Of a stretch of DNA of 64,000 bases, positions 27,601 through 37,800 are shown in pieces. The position numbers and the translations under genes were made by a program. Each line of letters begins with the position of its first letter. Positions within the stretch are counted from its first letter, which is position 1. A model generated the notes under the pieces. That model ran no database searches and was not told where the DNA came from. It was given only the letters and a program-made list of their open reading frames with translations. The stretch comes from Bursaphelenchus xylophilus (Eukaryota; Nematoda; Chromadorea; Rhabditida; Aphelenchoididae). Location of the stretch: positions 9,362,001 through 9,426,000 of the forward strand of contig CAJFCV020000003.1 of assembly GCA_904066235.2 (NCBI GenBank). The letters are read 5' to 3'.

Positions 27601-30132
27601 TTTTTGGGTATGGTGTTAGATTGTCCCAGGATGTTGCTATGCCGAATTTGGAGGTTCTAGGCCCAGCGGTTCCCGAGATACGAGGTGGAAAGAAATTTTT
27701 GTCAGCCAGTATACAAGGTTATGGTGCCTCGACAAAGAATTTTATATCAAATCAACTAGGTTTCGTATCTATTTCTGCCAAATTTTGCCTTATTTTACCT
27801 TTATTTTCCGATTTTTTAATAATTTTTCGATTTCCTCAAAAATGCCCGTAAAATTTTCAATTTCAATCCCTTCCAAATGTAAAATACGCTGAACTAATTC
27901 ATCATTATTTTCAGCGTTCCGGTTCCTCCACACGCTCGACCAGTACAAACGGAATGGCCAAATCCCAGCGAACCCAGAGCCAGTCGGCCAAGTCGGTCAG
28001 CAAAAAGAACGGAATCTCCGGGTCATCACAGGTACGCCAACTACTCTAATCTATTTTTTTCGACTACAAAACTATTTCAAAAATTGAGCGAATTAGGCCA
28101 AATTTCGCGAATTTTCCGAATTCGGCCCTCGTTTTTTAGACAAATTAACCGTGTTTTTTGGTGTCCGAGAACAAAATTTTTACGAAATACGAAGCCGTCG
28201 TGCTCATTGTCGAGTCAAAAACAATCCCATTTTCATAATCAACACTTGGCCAAAGGGGAATTGCGAAAGTTTATGACGCAAAAATACCCGTGCCCTTTGG
28301 GTGTAAATTGTGTACACTCAAATGTAAATGAGGCCATAATTATTGGCCAAATGCAACTCGCTCCATAATTGATTCATTTCTGACGTCGCTGTGACATTTT
28401 TTGACGTAAACTAACAACGCCTTTTTCGTAGCGATATAATTAAATTTGCATATGGAAAAAACCTTGAATCAATTCAAAAAAATGTTTGAAAAAAATCGAA
28501 AATAACTAATAAACCAAGGCAAATAATTGCAGGCAATAATCAACTTCTGCATCGAGAATGCCAAAGGCGACGTGGCCAGCAGAGTCGTGACTCGGATGGC
28601 CAACAAACGCGAGGATTTCAACCAATTCCTCGGCAGTTTGAACTCCGAAAATTGGAATGCTTTTGTCGGCTCACTACGCGACTACTTCCACGCCGTCGTC
28701 CAGAATCTACAGTCCTCGGATAAGGTAGGAAAAGCCGGGAATGACTTTGATTTGAATGGTTTTCAGATCAAAGAGATCTCAGTGCAATACGGCGCCGACC
28801 AGGTGCCGAGGAGAGCATGGGGATTTAAGGCCGATTACTTTGCGGTAATGGCGAGCGCGCTGACCACAGAATGCGTGTTTTTGGATGGAGCAGCGCATCA
28901 GGTAACAATCTTGTATCAACTTGTCTAATATTATATAGATTTTGCCAAATTTTTGAGACTGTCATCAAGTTCTAGCCTTGGATAATATAATTTTTGGTTA
29001 AATTATTGCTTTAAACTTATATTTTTGCAGGAAAACTTATTTTTTATTCATTTATTTTTATCTAATTTTTATTATCTTCAGCCCACCGAAGCGATCGAGG
29101 CCTGGGCCGAGCTGGCCGAGCTAATGTTCAGCAATATCCGAGATGGTTACTATCAAAGGGTAAGCCGCTCTTCAACGCCTTGCAATCCCGCAAAGCCGCC
29201 TACGGTAAAAATCTGGCAAATTGCTTAAACAAGTTTTGCGGCCAAACACAGAATTAATCCCCAACTGCATGCAAGAGCTGAAAATAAATTGTAAATACGA
29301 TTATGTCGCTTCACGGAAATGCCGTAATCCGCTTGCCTAATGGATCGCTACCTCAGCTAAGCCGGATGCCCGCAGGAGAAATTATGTTGTTTGGGAGCTC
29401 TGCGGCATTTCCGTGGGGTCGCGTCGGCGATTTCGCGGTTTAGTAAGCCGCTTTCTTGGGCTAGCAAAGCCATGTACGGTATTTCGACAACCACAGATGT
29501 TACGATGCAAGGTCTAGACGCTGATTAAAATGTGAATAGGAAAGTATAGGAGCTGTAGGCGATTATGTAACAGTTTTAGAGGACTCCGGGATAGGAAAAT
29601 ATCCAATATTACACTTGACATTACACGCTGTCTGGTGTAATGTAGATGGTTACCGCAGGTAACCCAAAGAAAATAGAGAGAGAAACAAGTCGAAATATGA
29701 TATTCTAAGAGCTCTAGCGAACATTTCAACCAGTTACAGTCACATTGGAAATCATAATCCATCTTATATTACACTTGACATTATTGTCATCTAGTATAGT
29801 ATAAATGGTCATAGAGCAGCAAAATAAAGAGCTCTAGATACTAATAGCTTACTGTAACAAACAAAAAATTTTAATTTTTCCCCAAAGATCACCTAGTATA
29901 ATATCCTCATTTGCAGATCCGATATCTCCGCAAGAACTCGCACTGCTTCAACCAGCTCTTCACACAGTCCTCGGATCAGAGCACCGAAGACAACAGTAAC
30001 CAACTCCTGACCCCGAACCCGTCCCCCAACCGGCTCTCGCCCAACCCCAACTCGAAGCCGCCAACCGACCGCCGAAACAGCACCCTGCGGACACAGAACA
30101 CGCTCGTCTCCGGAGACACCGTGCGGTCGTAG
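6649..30132 (+). CDS. Globin-domain protein with long low-complexity N- and C-terminal extensions (8 exons seen, 5' end incomplete)
   Basis: Exons read: 6649-6771, 9013-9140, 21617-21859, 27915-28031, 28533-28724, 28767-28901, 29082-29159 and 29917-30132 (TAG). Every exon has an AG acceptor and a GT donor, and the phases join without a stop to give about 409 residues. The first exon starts two bases into a codon, so at least one upstream exon is missing. Residues 1-204 are Ser/Thr/Pro/Arg-rich. The globin fold covers about 205-340: helix A starts AIINFCIENAKGD, the CD region has REDFNQFL, the F-helix region is YGADQVPRRAWGF, and a GH segment includes TTECVFLDGAAHQPTEAIEAW and DGYYQRIRYLRK. 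The tail is Ser/Pro/Asn-rich. Globins bind heme and O2 or act in redox sensing, but the residue at the usual proximal-His place looks like Gln. An ATG six bases after the exon-3 acceptor could start a shorter form. The family call is firm; the exact orthologue is unknown. Confidence 0.8.
7735..8130. mobile_element. Degenerate relative of MITE family A inside a globin intron
   Basis: Contains GCTGAAAATTTTAGCTAAAC, GCTGAGATATTCAACAATCA and the GTGGAAAAAGG body motif in family A order. No intact termini. Confidence 0.45.
9763..9838 (+). repeat. tRNA-like block with A- and B-box (left arm of the palindrome)
   Basis: TGGTATAGTGG at 9773-9783 matches a pol III A box and AGTTCGAGTCC at 9816-9826 matches a B box at normal spacing. 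The acceptor and T stems do not pair properly, so this is a tRNA-derived relic or SINE-like head and not a working tRNA. Confidence 0.45.
10650..10724 (-). repeat. tRNA-like block, mirror copy (right arm of the palindrome)
   Basis: Reverse complement of the block at 9763-9838; B box complement at 10662-10672 and A box complement at 10705-10715. Stem pairing is likewise broken. Confidence 0.45.
11264..11751. repeat. Array of the 9-bp palindrome GCAC-N-GTGC (about 15 copies)
   Basis: Copies start near 11264, 11293, 11318, 11362, 11400, 11438, 11483, 11513, 11540, 11579, 11624, 11654, 11683, 11710 and 11743. The centre base varies (A/C/G/T), but the arms are kept. The spacers form an imperfect tandem repeat of about 178 bases (TTTATTTTCCAA..CCTCTCC and CTGCGATGAATTT recur). 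Long open frames on both strands here come from the repeat. Confidence 0.85.
12000..14494. other. Globin intron segment without a supported gene
   Basis: AT-rich intronic sequence. A GC-richer island lies at 13030-13265 with several CG-containing words, unlike its surroundings, and is a candidate conserved regulatory block. A run of A/T near 13875-13925 is simple sequence. Confidence 0.4.
14495..14502. repeat. 8-bp target-site duplication, left copy
   Basis: GTTTTACC directly precedes the element end and is repeated exactly at 15327-15334. Confidence 0.85.
14503..15326. mobile_element. GC-rich non-autonomous hAT-like element, 824 bp
   Basis: Begins TAGAGGTGGCAATCGGGCC and ends with its imperfect reverse complement (GGCCCAGCCCGATTGCCACC then TCTA), flanked by an exact 8-bp duplication GTTTTACC. 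An 8-bp target duplication and a terminal A/G-GGTGGCAA are hallmarks of the hAT superfamily. Both ends are built of GGGCC repeats, and the subterminal 80-90 bases (GACCAGGCCGGCCCTGGGCT, TTTTTCAAA, CTCAGGCCCGG) are repeated in direct orientation at 14558-14640 and 15209-15290. The middle is AT-rich with no transposase. The open frame at 15123-15407 is an artefact of the GC repeats. Confidence 0.9.
15327..15334. repeat. 8-bp target-site duplication, right copy
   Basis: GTTTTACC follows the right end, identical to 14495-14502. Confidence 0.85.
15335..18879. other. Globin intron segment without a supported gene
   Basis: Mostly AT-rich. Weak family A echoes at 16440-16650 (GCTGAAAATTTTGGCTTGCC) and 17040-17170. 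GC-richer islands at 15955-16145 and 16680-16915 are candidate regulatory or conserved non-coding blocks. No exon consistent with the globin frame was found. Confidence 0.4.
18880..19290. mobile_element. Degenerate relative of MITE family A, abutting copy 3
   Basis: Contains the AGAGAGAAAGGCTTTTTCAG, GTGGAAAAATTCATTTTTTT and GTTTCTGCAAAGCGC body words in family order, and runs directly into copy 3, suggesting nested or tandem insertion. Confidence 0.5.
19293..19740. mobile_element. MITE family A, copy 3
   Basis: Left end TCAGAAGTGCTACTCTCAGA is diverged. The body matches copies 1 and 2, and the right end (CTGAGCGTCGCACTTGGAGT, then ACTTCACCTG) is well kept. Confidence 0.8.
19741..21616. other. 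Globin intron segment just upstream of exon 3
   Basis: No supported gene. A GC-richer island at 20500-20880 is unlike the AT-rich flanks and lies about 0.7-1.1 kb upstream of the possible internal start at 21623, so it is a candidate alternative promoter. This is inference. Confidence 0.35.
21611..21625 (+). promoter_or_regulatory. Splice-adjacent ATG giving a myristoylation-type N-terminus (possible alternative start)
   Basis: TTTCAG at 21611-21616 is followed by GCGTTA and then ATG at 21623, encoding MGQDQSKSS. Gly-2, Ser-6 and Lys-7 fit the N-myristoyltransferase consensus. The acceptor could serve cis-splicing from exon 2, or spliced-leader addition giving a shorter, acylated globin of about 324 residues. 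Confidence 0.4.
22843..23146. mobile_element. Foldback relative of MITE family A, about 300 bp
   Basis: Arms 22846-22980 and 23016-23145 are inverted copies, joined by about 35 bases. Outer ends (GAAGTACGCAAAGTTCAACT, and AGCTTGGAGAACTCCC on the right) are diverged family A termini, and the inner words GAGATATTCAACGATCTTTG are the family body. It looks like two left halves of family A facing each other. Confidence 0.7.
24880..25285. repeat. Hairpin inverted repeat with ~130-bp arms
   Basis: Left arm 24880-25015 (TCGCAAAATTTTTCTGATTC through ACGCAACACCACGCAAAT) pairs with right arm 25148-25285; the loop is about 130 bases. Target duplications were not clear. Probably a MITE or foldback fragment. 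Confidence 0.65.
26240..27709. mobile_element. Non-autonomous element with ~500-bp terminal inverted repeats
   Basis: Ends are GTGGCTGACAAAATTTTCTT and the inverse of CTGGCTGACAAA, both flanked by TA, which points to the Tc1/mariner type. Arms 26240-26730 and 27215-27709 are inverted copies. A second TGACAAAATTTTCTTTCCAC occurs inside each arm (near 26403 and 27520). Open frames on the left plus strand (26462-26695) and the right minus strand (27462-27241) are mirror homologues ending in ATLFTPAV. The unique centre (26740-27205) has no transposase I recognise. Confidence 0.8.
29312..29415. repeat. Hairpin in globin intron 7
   Basis: CACGGAAATGCCG near 29312-29324 pairs perfectly with CGGCATTTCCGTG near 29403-29415 across a GC-richer 80-base loop. 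A structured intronic RNA or a small palindromic repeat is possible. Confidence 0.45.
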
Positions 30133-30225
30133 AATCTGCATGATTTATTTACCTTTTGTGATATGGCAACTATCTTCTCCTATTAGGCGACATGACCTCT
30201 TCTTGGGCCGGTTGATTTTCGAATT

Positions 30226-30655
30226 TTGGGTATTCTAATATCAAAATTTCAGTATTCTAATATCCAAATTTGCATATTATGGTATTCAAGTTACAATATT
30301 ATAATATCCAAATCTGAATATTCAATTATCAAAATTTTGAAAATTCAAATTTAAAAAATTTGCATATTTCAATATCAAAATTTGAATATTCTAATATCCA
30401 AATTTGCATATTATAATATTGAATTTACAACATTATAATATCCAAATCTGAATATTCAATTATCAAAATTTTGAAAATTCAAATTTTAAATTTGCATGTT
30501 TCAATATCGAAATTTGAATATTCTAATATCCAAATTTGCATATTATAATATTCAAGTTACAAATTATAATATCCAAATGTGGATATTCAATTATCAAAAT
30601 TTTGAAAATTAAAATTTTAAAAATTTGCATATTTGAATATAAAAATTTGAATATC
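30226..30655. repeat. AT-rich tandem repeat, period about 130 bp, 3+ copies
   Basis: The words TATTCTAATATCCAAATTTG, GAATATTCAATTATCAAAAT and TTTTGAAAATTCAAAT recur at about 128-136-base intervals. It lies directly after the globin stop, between the two convergent genes. Confidence 0.85.
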
Positions 30656-31875
30656 AACCCCGGCCTCTTGTTATCCCGTACAATATCGTATAAGAGCATT
30701 GTTCTAGTCTCCCCGGTTTGTCTTAAGCATGATCCTGTTGTTGAGCTTCGGCCCAGTTTTTTTTTCAGTCACCCCCAATCCTCATCATATCTCATGCAAA
30801 TTTCTGTATCGTTTTGCCACTTGTACAGCGGTTCTCCATACAATAACTTGTATAAAGCACACAAATATTTTTCTGTATAATAATAATAAACGTTGAAATA
30901 CATCAAAACTTTCGGATTTCTCGTCTAAAATTGTATAAAATCCCCCGTGGATTAGCCATAGGATTTCCCCTTTTTCTCGAAGTAAAACCTTTGAAAAAAT
31001 CAATTTATTCGTTACGTCAGAACGTAATATGAATACTCAGCACGGTACAGGTGTTTTTTGCTAAACTTAGAATACTAATAATCCCAGTTTAGGGCCCAAA
31101 AACCGCTTCAAGGTACGTAATTTTCGAAATTTTAAGAAAAAATGCCTGCGGCAACTTTTTTGATGACCTCAGAGTTTAGTAAATACTTCTATGATACTCT
31201 TCTCACTTCAAACACCGTGCAATCAAATACTTCCTGTTCCATTGAACCCTGCAAACATTCAAAAAACGAGGATATTATTCATGACCCGGGTTTATTTGGC
31301 GATTATTAGAAAAAACAATATAAATTCGATCGCTTAGCACTTTAGACTCGATGTGAGGATGCAAACTCCATCTACAGTGGCATAATACATAGTGTACAAC
31401 AAAAAATTCATACAAAAAAAGTGCTCGGCAGCTAGACAAATAGGAATTTTAAGTGTAATATAATCATATAACTTTATGTCTGGAAATGTGCAAAGCGCCC
31501 GGGAATGGTCGTTCAATGCCATTTTTTTGTATTCAGAACACCATTCGCGGGCGTTTGCATAAGATCTCCTTGGTTTGAATAAATAATTCATAAGACATAG
31601 CACTACAAAACAGTCGTATTTTAGGTGTAAAATACGAGTGAAAGACGGGCGGAGGTAGCGAATGTGTAAATTTTAATGCTTATCATTGGGATTGGACAAG
31701 GTTTCGGGGTTGTAGACCATCAAGAACAGTCGAATTTGTACAGAAATTTCAAAAATTTATATTCACCTTGACCAAGTTGGATGGGCAGCTCGGCCAATCG
31801 GTCCTATCATCTTCTCATTGGCAGAAATGCAGCTAATACAGTCTATAGGGGCTTCCAGACCACTTCTATTATCCA
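30656..31875. other. Intergenic region between the convergent globin and ABCA genes
   Basis: No supported gene. AATAAA-like words near 30885-30890 could serve globin polyadenylation. The rest is AT-rich with short unconvincing frames. Confidence 0.4.
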
Positions 31876-34800
31876 TTAATGCCCTCGATTCAGGACTGGT
31901 TCAGTCTGGGACATTTCCGCGAGCCTCAGGAACACCTGTTCCAATGAATTTTGGGTCAGCGAAAAGTCGATGATTCTTGGCTGAGAGCTGCCCGGAGGGA
32001 GGATTGCTTGATGTGGATGACTGTCAGCGATTTCCTGTGCTCTTCGGAACAGCTTCGACCATGTTTGTCCGGGCAATCGGGGGATTTCCCAGTGCTGAGT
32101 GGGGGTCTCTGGGGGGTCCAGGGTGGAATTGGCCTGCAAAAATTTTCCATATACCCATATAAAATATTACAAAACACACATCACTCCCAATCTACTGAGC
32201 CATATTTGAGTGGACCCGGATACAAAATCCTCCGCTCCTCCGCTGTTTTTTATGTTATTTTAGACGATTGTGTGTAGGTGAAGCGAAAAATTCGCAGGAA
32301 ATTAAACCTTCTCACGGATATCCCTACTACATCATGTGTTCTACACTCGCACATACCTCTGTGTGCATTTGTACTGCTTTTCGATGAATATTTCGACAAA
32401 TTTCAGTTCAAAAAATTCAAGAATTTAAACCCATTCAAGAGATATAAAGAGATATTATTTTAGATGAATTTTTAGTCAAAGAAAAAACGAAAAATTCAAC
32501 GAAAACAGCCCTTTTGGGACGCCTACGTAACGTCGAGGAGACGATGCGTTAAAACTGTTGTGAAAGGATGAGTTCAGAAATACATTTTTGGCCTTATTCA
32601 TGCCTTTAATGAGTACCGTAGAGGGCTTTTCAAGGGCAAATGGCTACATTTTCAATCATTTTTCTGGTCTAATATTCATGCTAGAGAATACAACGTGAAA
32701 ACAAACTTTTTAGCGGGGGCAAAAAACCAAAATTTTTTTGGCAAAAAATGACTTTTTCATCTCAAAAAAAATTTTAAAAAAGTTTGAAAAATGACTGAAA
32801 ACGTAAATTTTATGGCCTTTCAAGGAGTGTAGATAACATTTTGAGCCAATACACAATGAAAAACATTTGAATTTACCCAAAATTTGCAAAAAATTATCTT
32901 CACCATGACAAAAATTGATGTCAAGTTAAATAAAAAGGGTCAATTCTCCCTTCTCTTGGCCATCACACAATATAAAACAAATTATTTGACTATGCCACCA
33001 ACATTTTTCATCTCTTTTCTATCAATTTCCCTCATTTCTCGCCCTTTTTTCCCAAAAAATCTTCAATTTTCCTTTAATTTTTTGTTTCCCACCAAAAATG
33101 TTTGCTTATTTCCGCCTTTTCTCCCGATATACGACAAAAATACGATATGTCGACTCATCAACGATTCCCCGCAACATTTCCCACGAGACCCATTCCACAT
33201 TCTTACGTTGAATTCGCGGGTAATTTGAGCGTCCAACGCCGCGCTCACCGCCGGCTCCGGATTCGCGATGGTGAAGGTCAGCAGGAAGGAGTTACCGTAT
33301 CTGAAACAACCGGGGATTAGTTTGTGAGGTCTTGAGGATCTATAATGATCATTAATTAGTTTGAAGATGATAAAAAAAATTTTTTTTTATTGAAATTTCA
33401 AAAAAATCGTGAAATTTTGCTGTTTTTGACCGAAAACACGTATTTTCGATCATTTTACAGTAGTTTTTTGACAAATTCTTGAGGTCAAAAACCTCAAAAC
33501 TACATTCTTTGTCCTTGAAAATCTCCGAAAATGTCGTTTTACATAAAAAATTATTGAAAAATTCCAATTCCATCCATAAAGAGGAAAATTTGTCATTTTT
33601 CGAAATCAAATGATAATTTCTGCAAAAAATACAGTAATCTACAGCTAAAAACAGACTTCATTTTACCTGTCAGGCTTCTTAAAGTGGTTTGTAACAAATC
33701 TTAGTCATTAAAATTTGCATCAACACTTTGAAAATGGCACAAATCTAGTAAAATCATACAAATTTGATGAAAAAATAATTTTTTTTCGCTCAATTTTTTC
33801 CATTATTCTGAACATTTCCTCTCAAATAATCTTTAAATTAAGCGTTCCACCTTCTAAACTGTCTGTCCTTTTTTTAAACTGCTCCATTAAAAATTCAAAT
33901 TCCCAATTATTCAAAAGACTCCAAGATTCTCAACTTTCCGCGAAACGCCAATCTTTCCTTTGTTGTTTCGTCATAATTGTCGCTAACCCGTGTGGGTGAC
34001 AATTGAGTGTTCCAAAAAAAAATCCCGGCCAAAATTCGCGGAAATGGAGGGCTTCCAGACAATGGCGTGGGCCGATTAAGTTTTCTGATGCCGCCGCGTT
34101 TGCAAGCGAGGCTGTTTGAAAAAGGTGTAATCTAAGGTGCACAATCTTTGGTGCTCAGCTCAATGGGTCAACAATCGGGGGAGGTCACAGGGTTAAATAC
34201 TGTAACACATCCGGCAATTTAGGAAAAAATTTTCAAAAAAAAGTGTAGAAAGTGCTTCACACTTCGCGTAAACACTTCAAAAGACTCTTTCACGTCACTT
34301 TTCACCAAAATCTTACAGTAATCCTCGAAAAAAAATTTTAATTTCAAAAATTTACAAAAATTTTAGCAAATAATCTTAACAAAATCACTCCAAACTATGT
34401 TCTAACCGCTGAATAAATCCCAACACACCTTGTACAACTCTTACCGCCCACATATTACCGTATTCTCAATGCGGATTTTTCAAAAAACACTAATATTTTA
34501 GTCAAAAATCGTCTAGTTGACTCAAAATACGTCAAAAAACCAGCTTCGTGACCTTCAAAACCCCCGAATTACTTCCCTAAACAACAACAGCTTTTCTTCA
34601 AAGCCGTCTTAGTGCCTATGCGCAAAAAACACACAAAAATTCTTCCGGAATCCGGTTTGTTTTCATTACAAAATCCATAAAACTGTACGTTTTGCGCTTT
34701 TTTTAAACCTTTCTACGTCGCAAATGTAAATCTTGCAAAATTAATCCGTAATAAACGATAATGGGGCCTAATAATCGGGTTGAATGCAAAATTAGTACAA

Positions 34801-37800
34801 TCGGATCGGAAATCCAGGGGATTTACTTCAAATTGGGGCCTTACCCATCTCCAAATTGCTCATTTTTTTAATTTCAATCCAATTACTCGATAAAAACGGT
34901 TCAAAGAGCACTCTAATTACCTCAAACTTACAGAAAAATCAAGTTCAAGCTTTTTTAAAATTAACGTTTTTCATCCCTAAATTTTTACGTCATTCATAAA
35001 ATTTAACGTTTTTTCCATAAATTCTCCAAAACTTCTAGAAATCATTTTCCAATTAAAATTTTACCTGCTGTTGAGAACTTACACATACATCCTCAAAAAA
35101 ATCGTGTGCAAACTTTTTAAAAGTTTACGTTTTTCATCCCTAAATTTTACGTCATTCATAAAATTTAACGTTTTTTCCATAAAGTGTCCAAAACTTCCAG
35201 AAATCATTTTACAAAACCAAATTCAAACTTTTTTTTAATTTACGTTTTTCATCCCTAAATTTTTTCGTCATTCATAAAATTTAACGTTTTTTTCCATAAA
35301 CTCTCCAAAACTTCTAGAAATCACTTTCCACTAAAATTTTACCTGCTCTTGAGATGCTGGCTGCTTCCGATGCTGATCAGGGCTCCTTTGTTCATGAATC
35401 CGATCCGATTGCAGAGCGCCTCGCACTCCTCCATCGAGTGGCTGGTCAGTAAAATCGCGACGTTCTGTTTGCGTACCGCTTGAATTAATTGCCAAATCTT
35501 TCTGCGGGTGGATGGATCAATGCCGGCGGTGGGTTCGTCCAGCATGATGAACGTCGACTTGGACATGAGCGTCACTCCAATCGAGAGCCTTCTTTTCTGG
35601 CCTCCCGAGTAGAAACCGATCAATTTGTCGGCTTGAGGGGCCATCCGAATGCTTTCTAGGACTTTTTGAACGCGATGTTCGACATTATGGAATCCGTTCA
35701 GTCGGCCGAGGATGGTCAGGAGTTCTCGGCCAGTCAAATCCAAGGCAAGGGCATCAAACTGAGGGCAGTATCCGATGGTGGGGCCGTCCACAACATCCAC
35801 TCCTTCGACGGTCGCTCGGCCAGCCGAGGCGAACATTTCGCCGGTCAAAATACTAAACGTCGTTGTTTTTCCAGCTCCGTTCACACCTGAAAATGGCATA
35901 TTAGGACAGAATTTTTTTAAAAACCCTCAAAAATTAAGGTCCACCACTAACAAAAAATCATGTCAAATCACCGAAAACCCTCTCCAAAATCTTCTAAACA
36001 CCCTCAAATGACAATTAAAAACATTAAACTCAATTTTAACGCCCCAGAATTCCAAAAAACCCACTTTAATTTTTACCTAAAATAATGTCCCAAAATTCTC
36101 AAAATTGCTTTTCACACCAAAAACATCTTTCTAGAATCCTCTAAACACCCTCAAACTGCAATTAAAAACATTAAACTCAATTCTAATGCCCCAGAATTCC
36201 AAAAAAAATCACTTTTATTTTTACCTAAAATAATGTCCCAAAATTCTCAAAATCGCTTTTCAACCCCAAACCACCCTTCAAAAATCTTCTGGATACTCAC
36301 AAATTTCAAATCAAACCCCAAAAAAAGTCTTAAAAATCGCTTACCAAGTAATCCAAAGCAATCATTTTGTTTGACCCCAAAGGTCAACCCTCTGACCGCG
36401 CAAAAATCGCCATAAAACTTGTAGATCTCTCTGACCGTCAACGCGAAGGCATTGTCTTCCTTTGACCTTACATTTTCCCTTTCTCTTGTGACATCTTCAT
36501 CTTCATTGAGTTCCACTTCTCCATCCACCTGAGAATTTATCTAAATTTTAGCAAATTTCAATTTCAAATTTCACATCCAAAGCAAAACAAGGGTCAAGAA
36601 TTCCATTACAAAGCTCGGAAAATTATTTACAATAAAAAAGATTCACAAAACATCAAAAAATCGTCTTTTTCAGACCAAATTTACCTTATTTTAGGTAAAA
36701 ACTTGACAAAAATTGCACTTACGATCTGATACGGGCTTCTTCTGATCTTGCAATGGAGTGAGTGGGCCAATAATGCAATCCTCTTTGATTCTAGGACACA
36801 AATTATCGACCAGAAGAGCAAGCCGCCAGCCAGTTGACAGTAAATTATACTCTTGATGGCTTCGAAAACGGTGCCCTCTGGAAGGTTGGGGATTCCGGCA
36901 TGAATTGCGACTTGGATGATTCCATTTCCGAGGGAAAATGCGGGGAGAACAATGTATGTGAGGTAATGGAAAACTTCTCGAATTCTGAGTTGGAGGGCTT
37001 GGAAAGTGACGTCAGTAATCAAGGCGATGACTGAAATCACAACGTTCCAGCAGAGCAGCGCCGCATATGCTTTGACGGAAGAGTTGAAGAGGAATGAGAA
37101 GCAGTAGACAAACGGCAAAATGGACCAAAAATAGAGCGCCCACAGGACGAAATTCCTGAAAAATTAAAATTAATACCTAAAATAATATATTTTTCATTTT
37201 TTTACCGTCTAAACTTTTTTTCCATACATAAATTAGAATCTAAAACAACTTTTCAGACCAATTCAAGGTCAAAATAATCCACATTTAAAAAAATTTTCAA
37301 AATTTTACACCTAGTGTAATATAACTTTTGCCTAGTATAATATCCAAAATCGCCTCAAAACTCACTAAATACTATTAGAACCCCCTTACAGATCATATAA
37401 CATCAAAGCATCCAAATTTTTTCAAAAATTTCCTCAATTTCTACCTACTACAATATAATTTTTCCCTCAAAATCCCACTTACTCAATCATAACTCCTTGC
37501 ATCCACCCAAAAGCCACAAAAACGATCGTTAGGAGTAAACAAAACACCAAATATATGAGCAAATGCCACAATATCAAACTGATCCAATAGGTCCAGATAT
37601 TCATCTTGGTCAACAGGAGCTGATTCTTGAATCTGGAAACATTATCTTCCACAATTTCCATGACAAACGTCGAGGTGAGACTTGAAAATGCCAGGATAGC
37701 AATAATCGCCACCACTAAATTCACATCCGTTCCCTGTTTTGCAATTTCCGCCGACTCGAAATCATGCGTTGGGACGTCGTAAATTTCGATGCTCAATTGG

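Larger units (their letters stand above)
21860..27914. other. Globin intron between exons 3 and 4, about 6 kb
   Basis: Holds the foldback at 22843-23146, the hairpin repeat at 24880-25285 and the inverted-repeat element at 26240-27709. GC-richer islands lie at 22390-22680 and 25560-25960. No coding exon was found. Confidence 0.5.

Noticed and set aside
30226..30655. CRISPR-like array
   Set aside because: The repeats are about 130 bp, AT-only, contiguous and without spacers; an ordinary tandem repeat in a eukaryotic genome.
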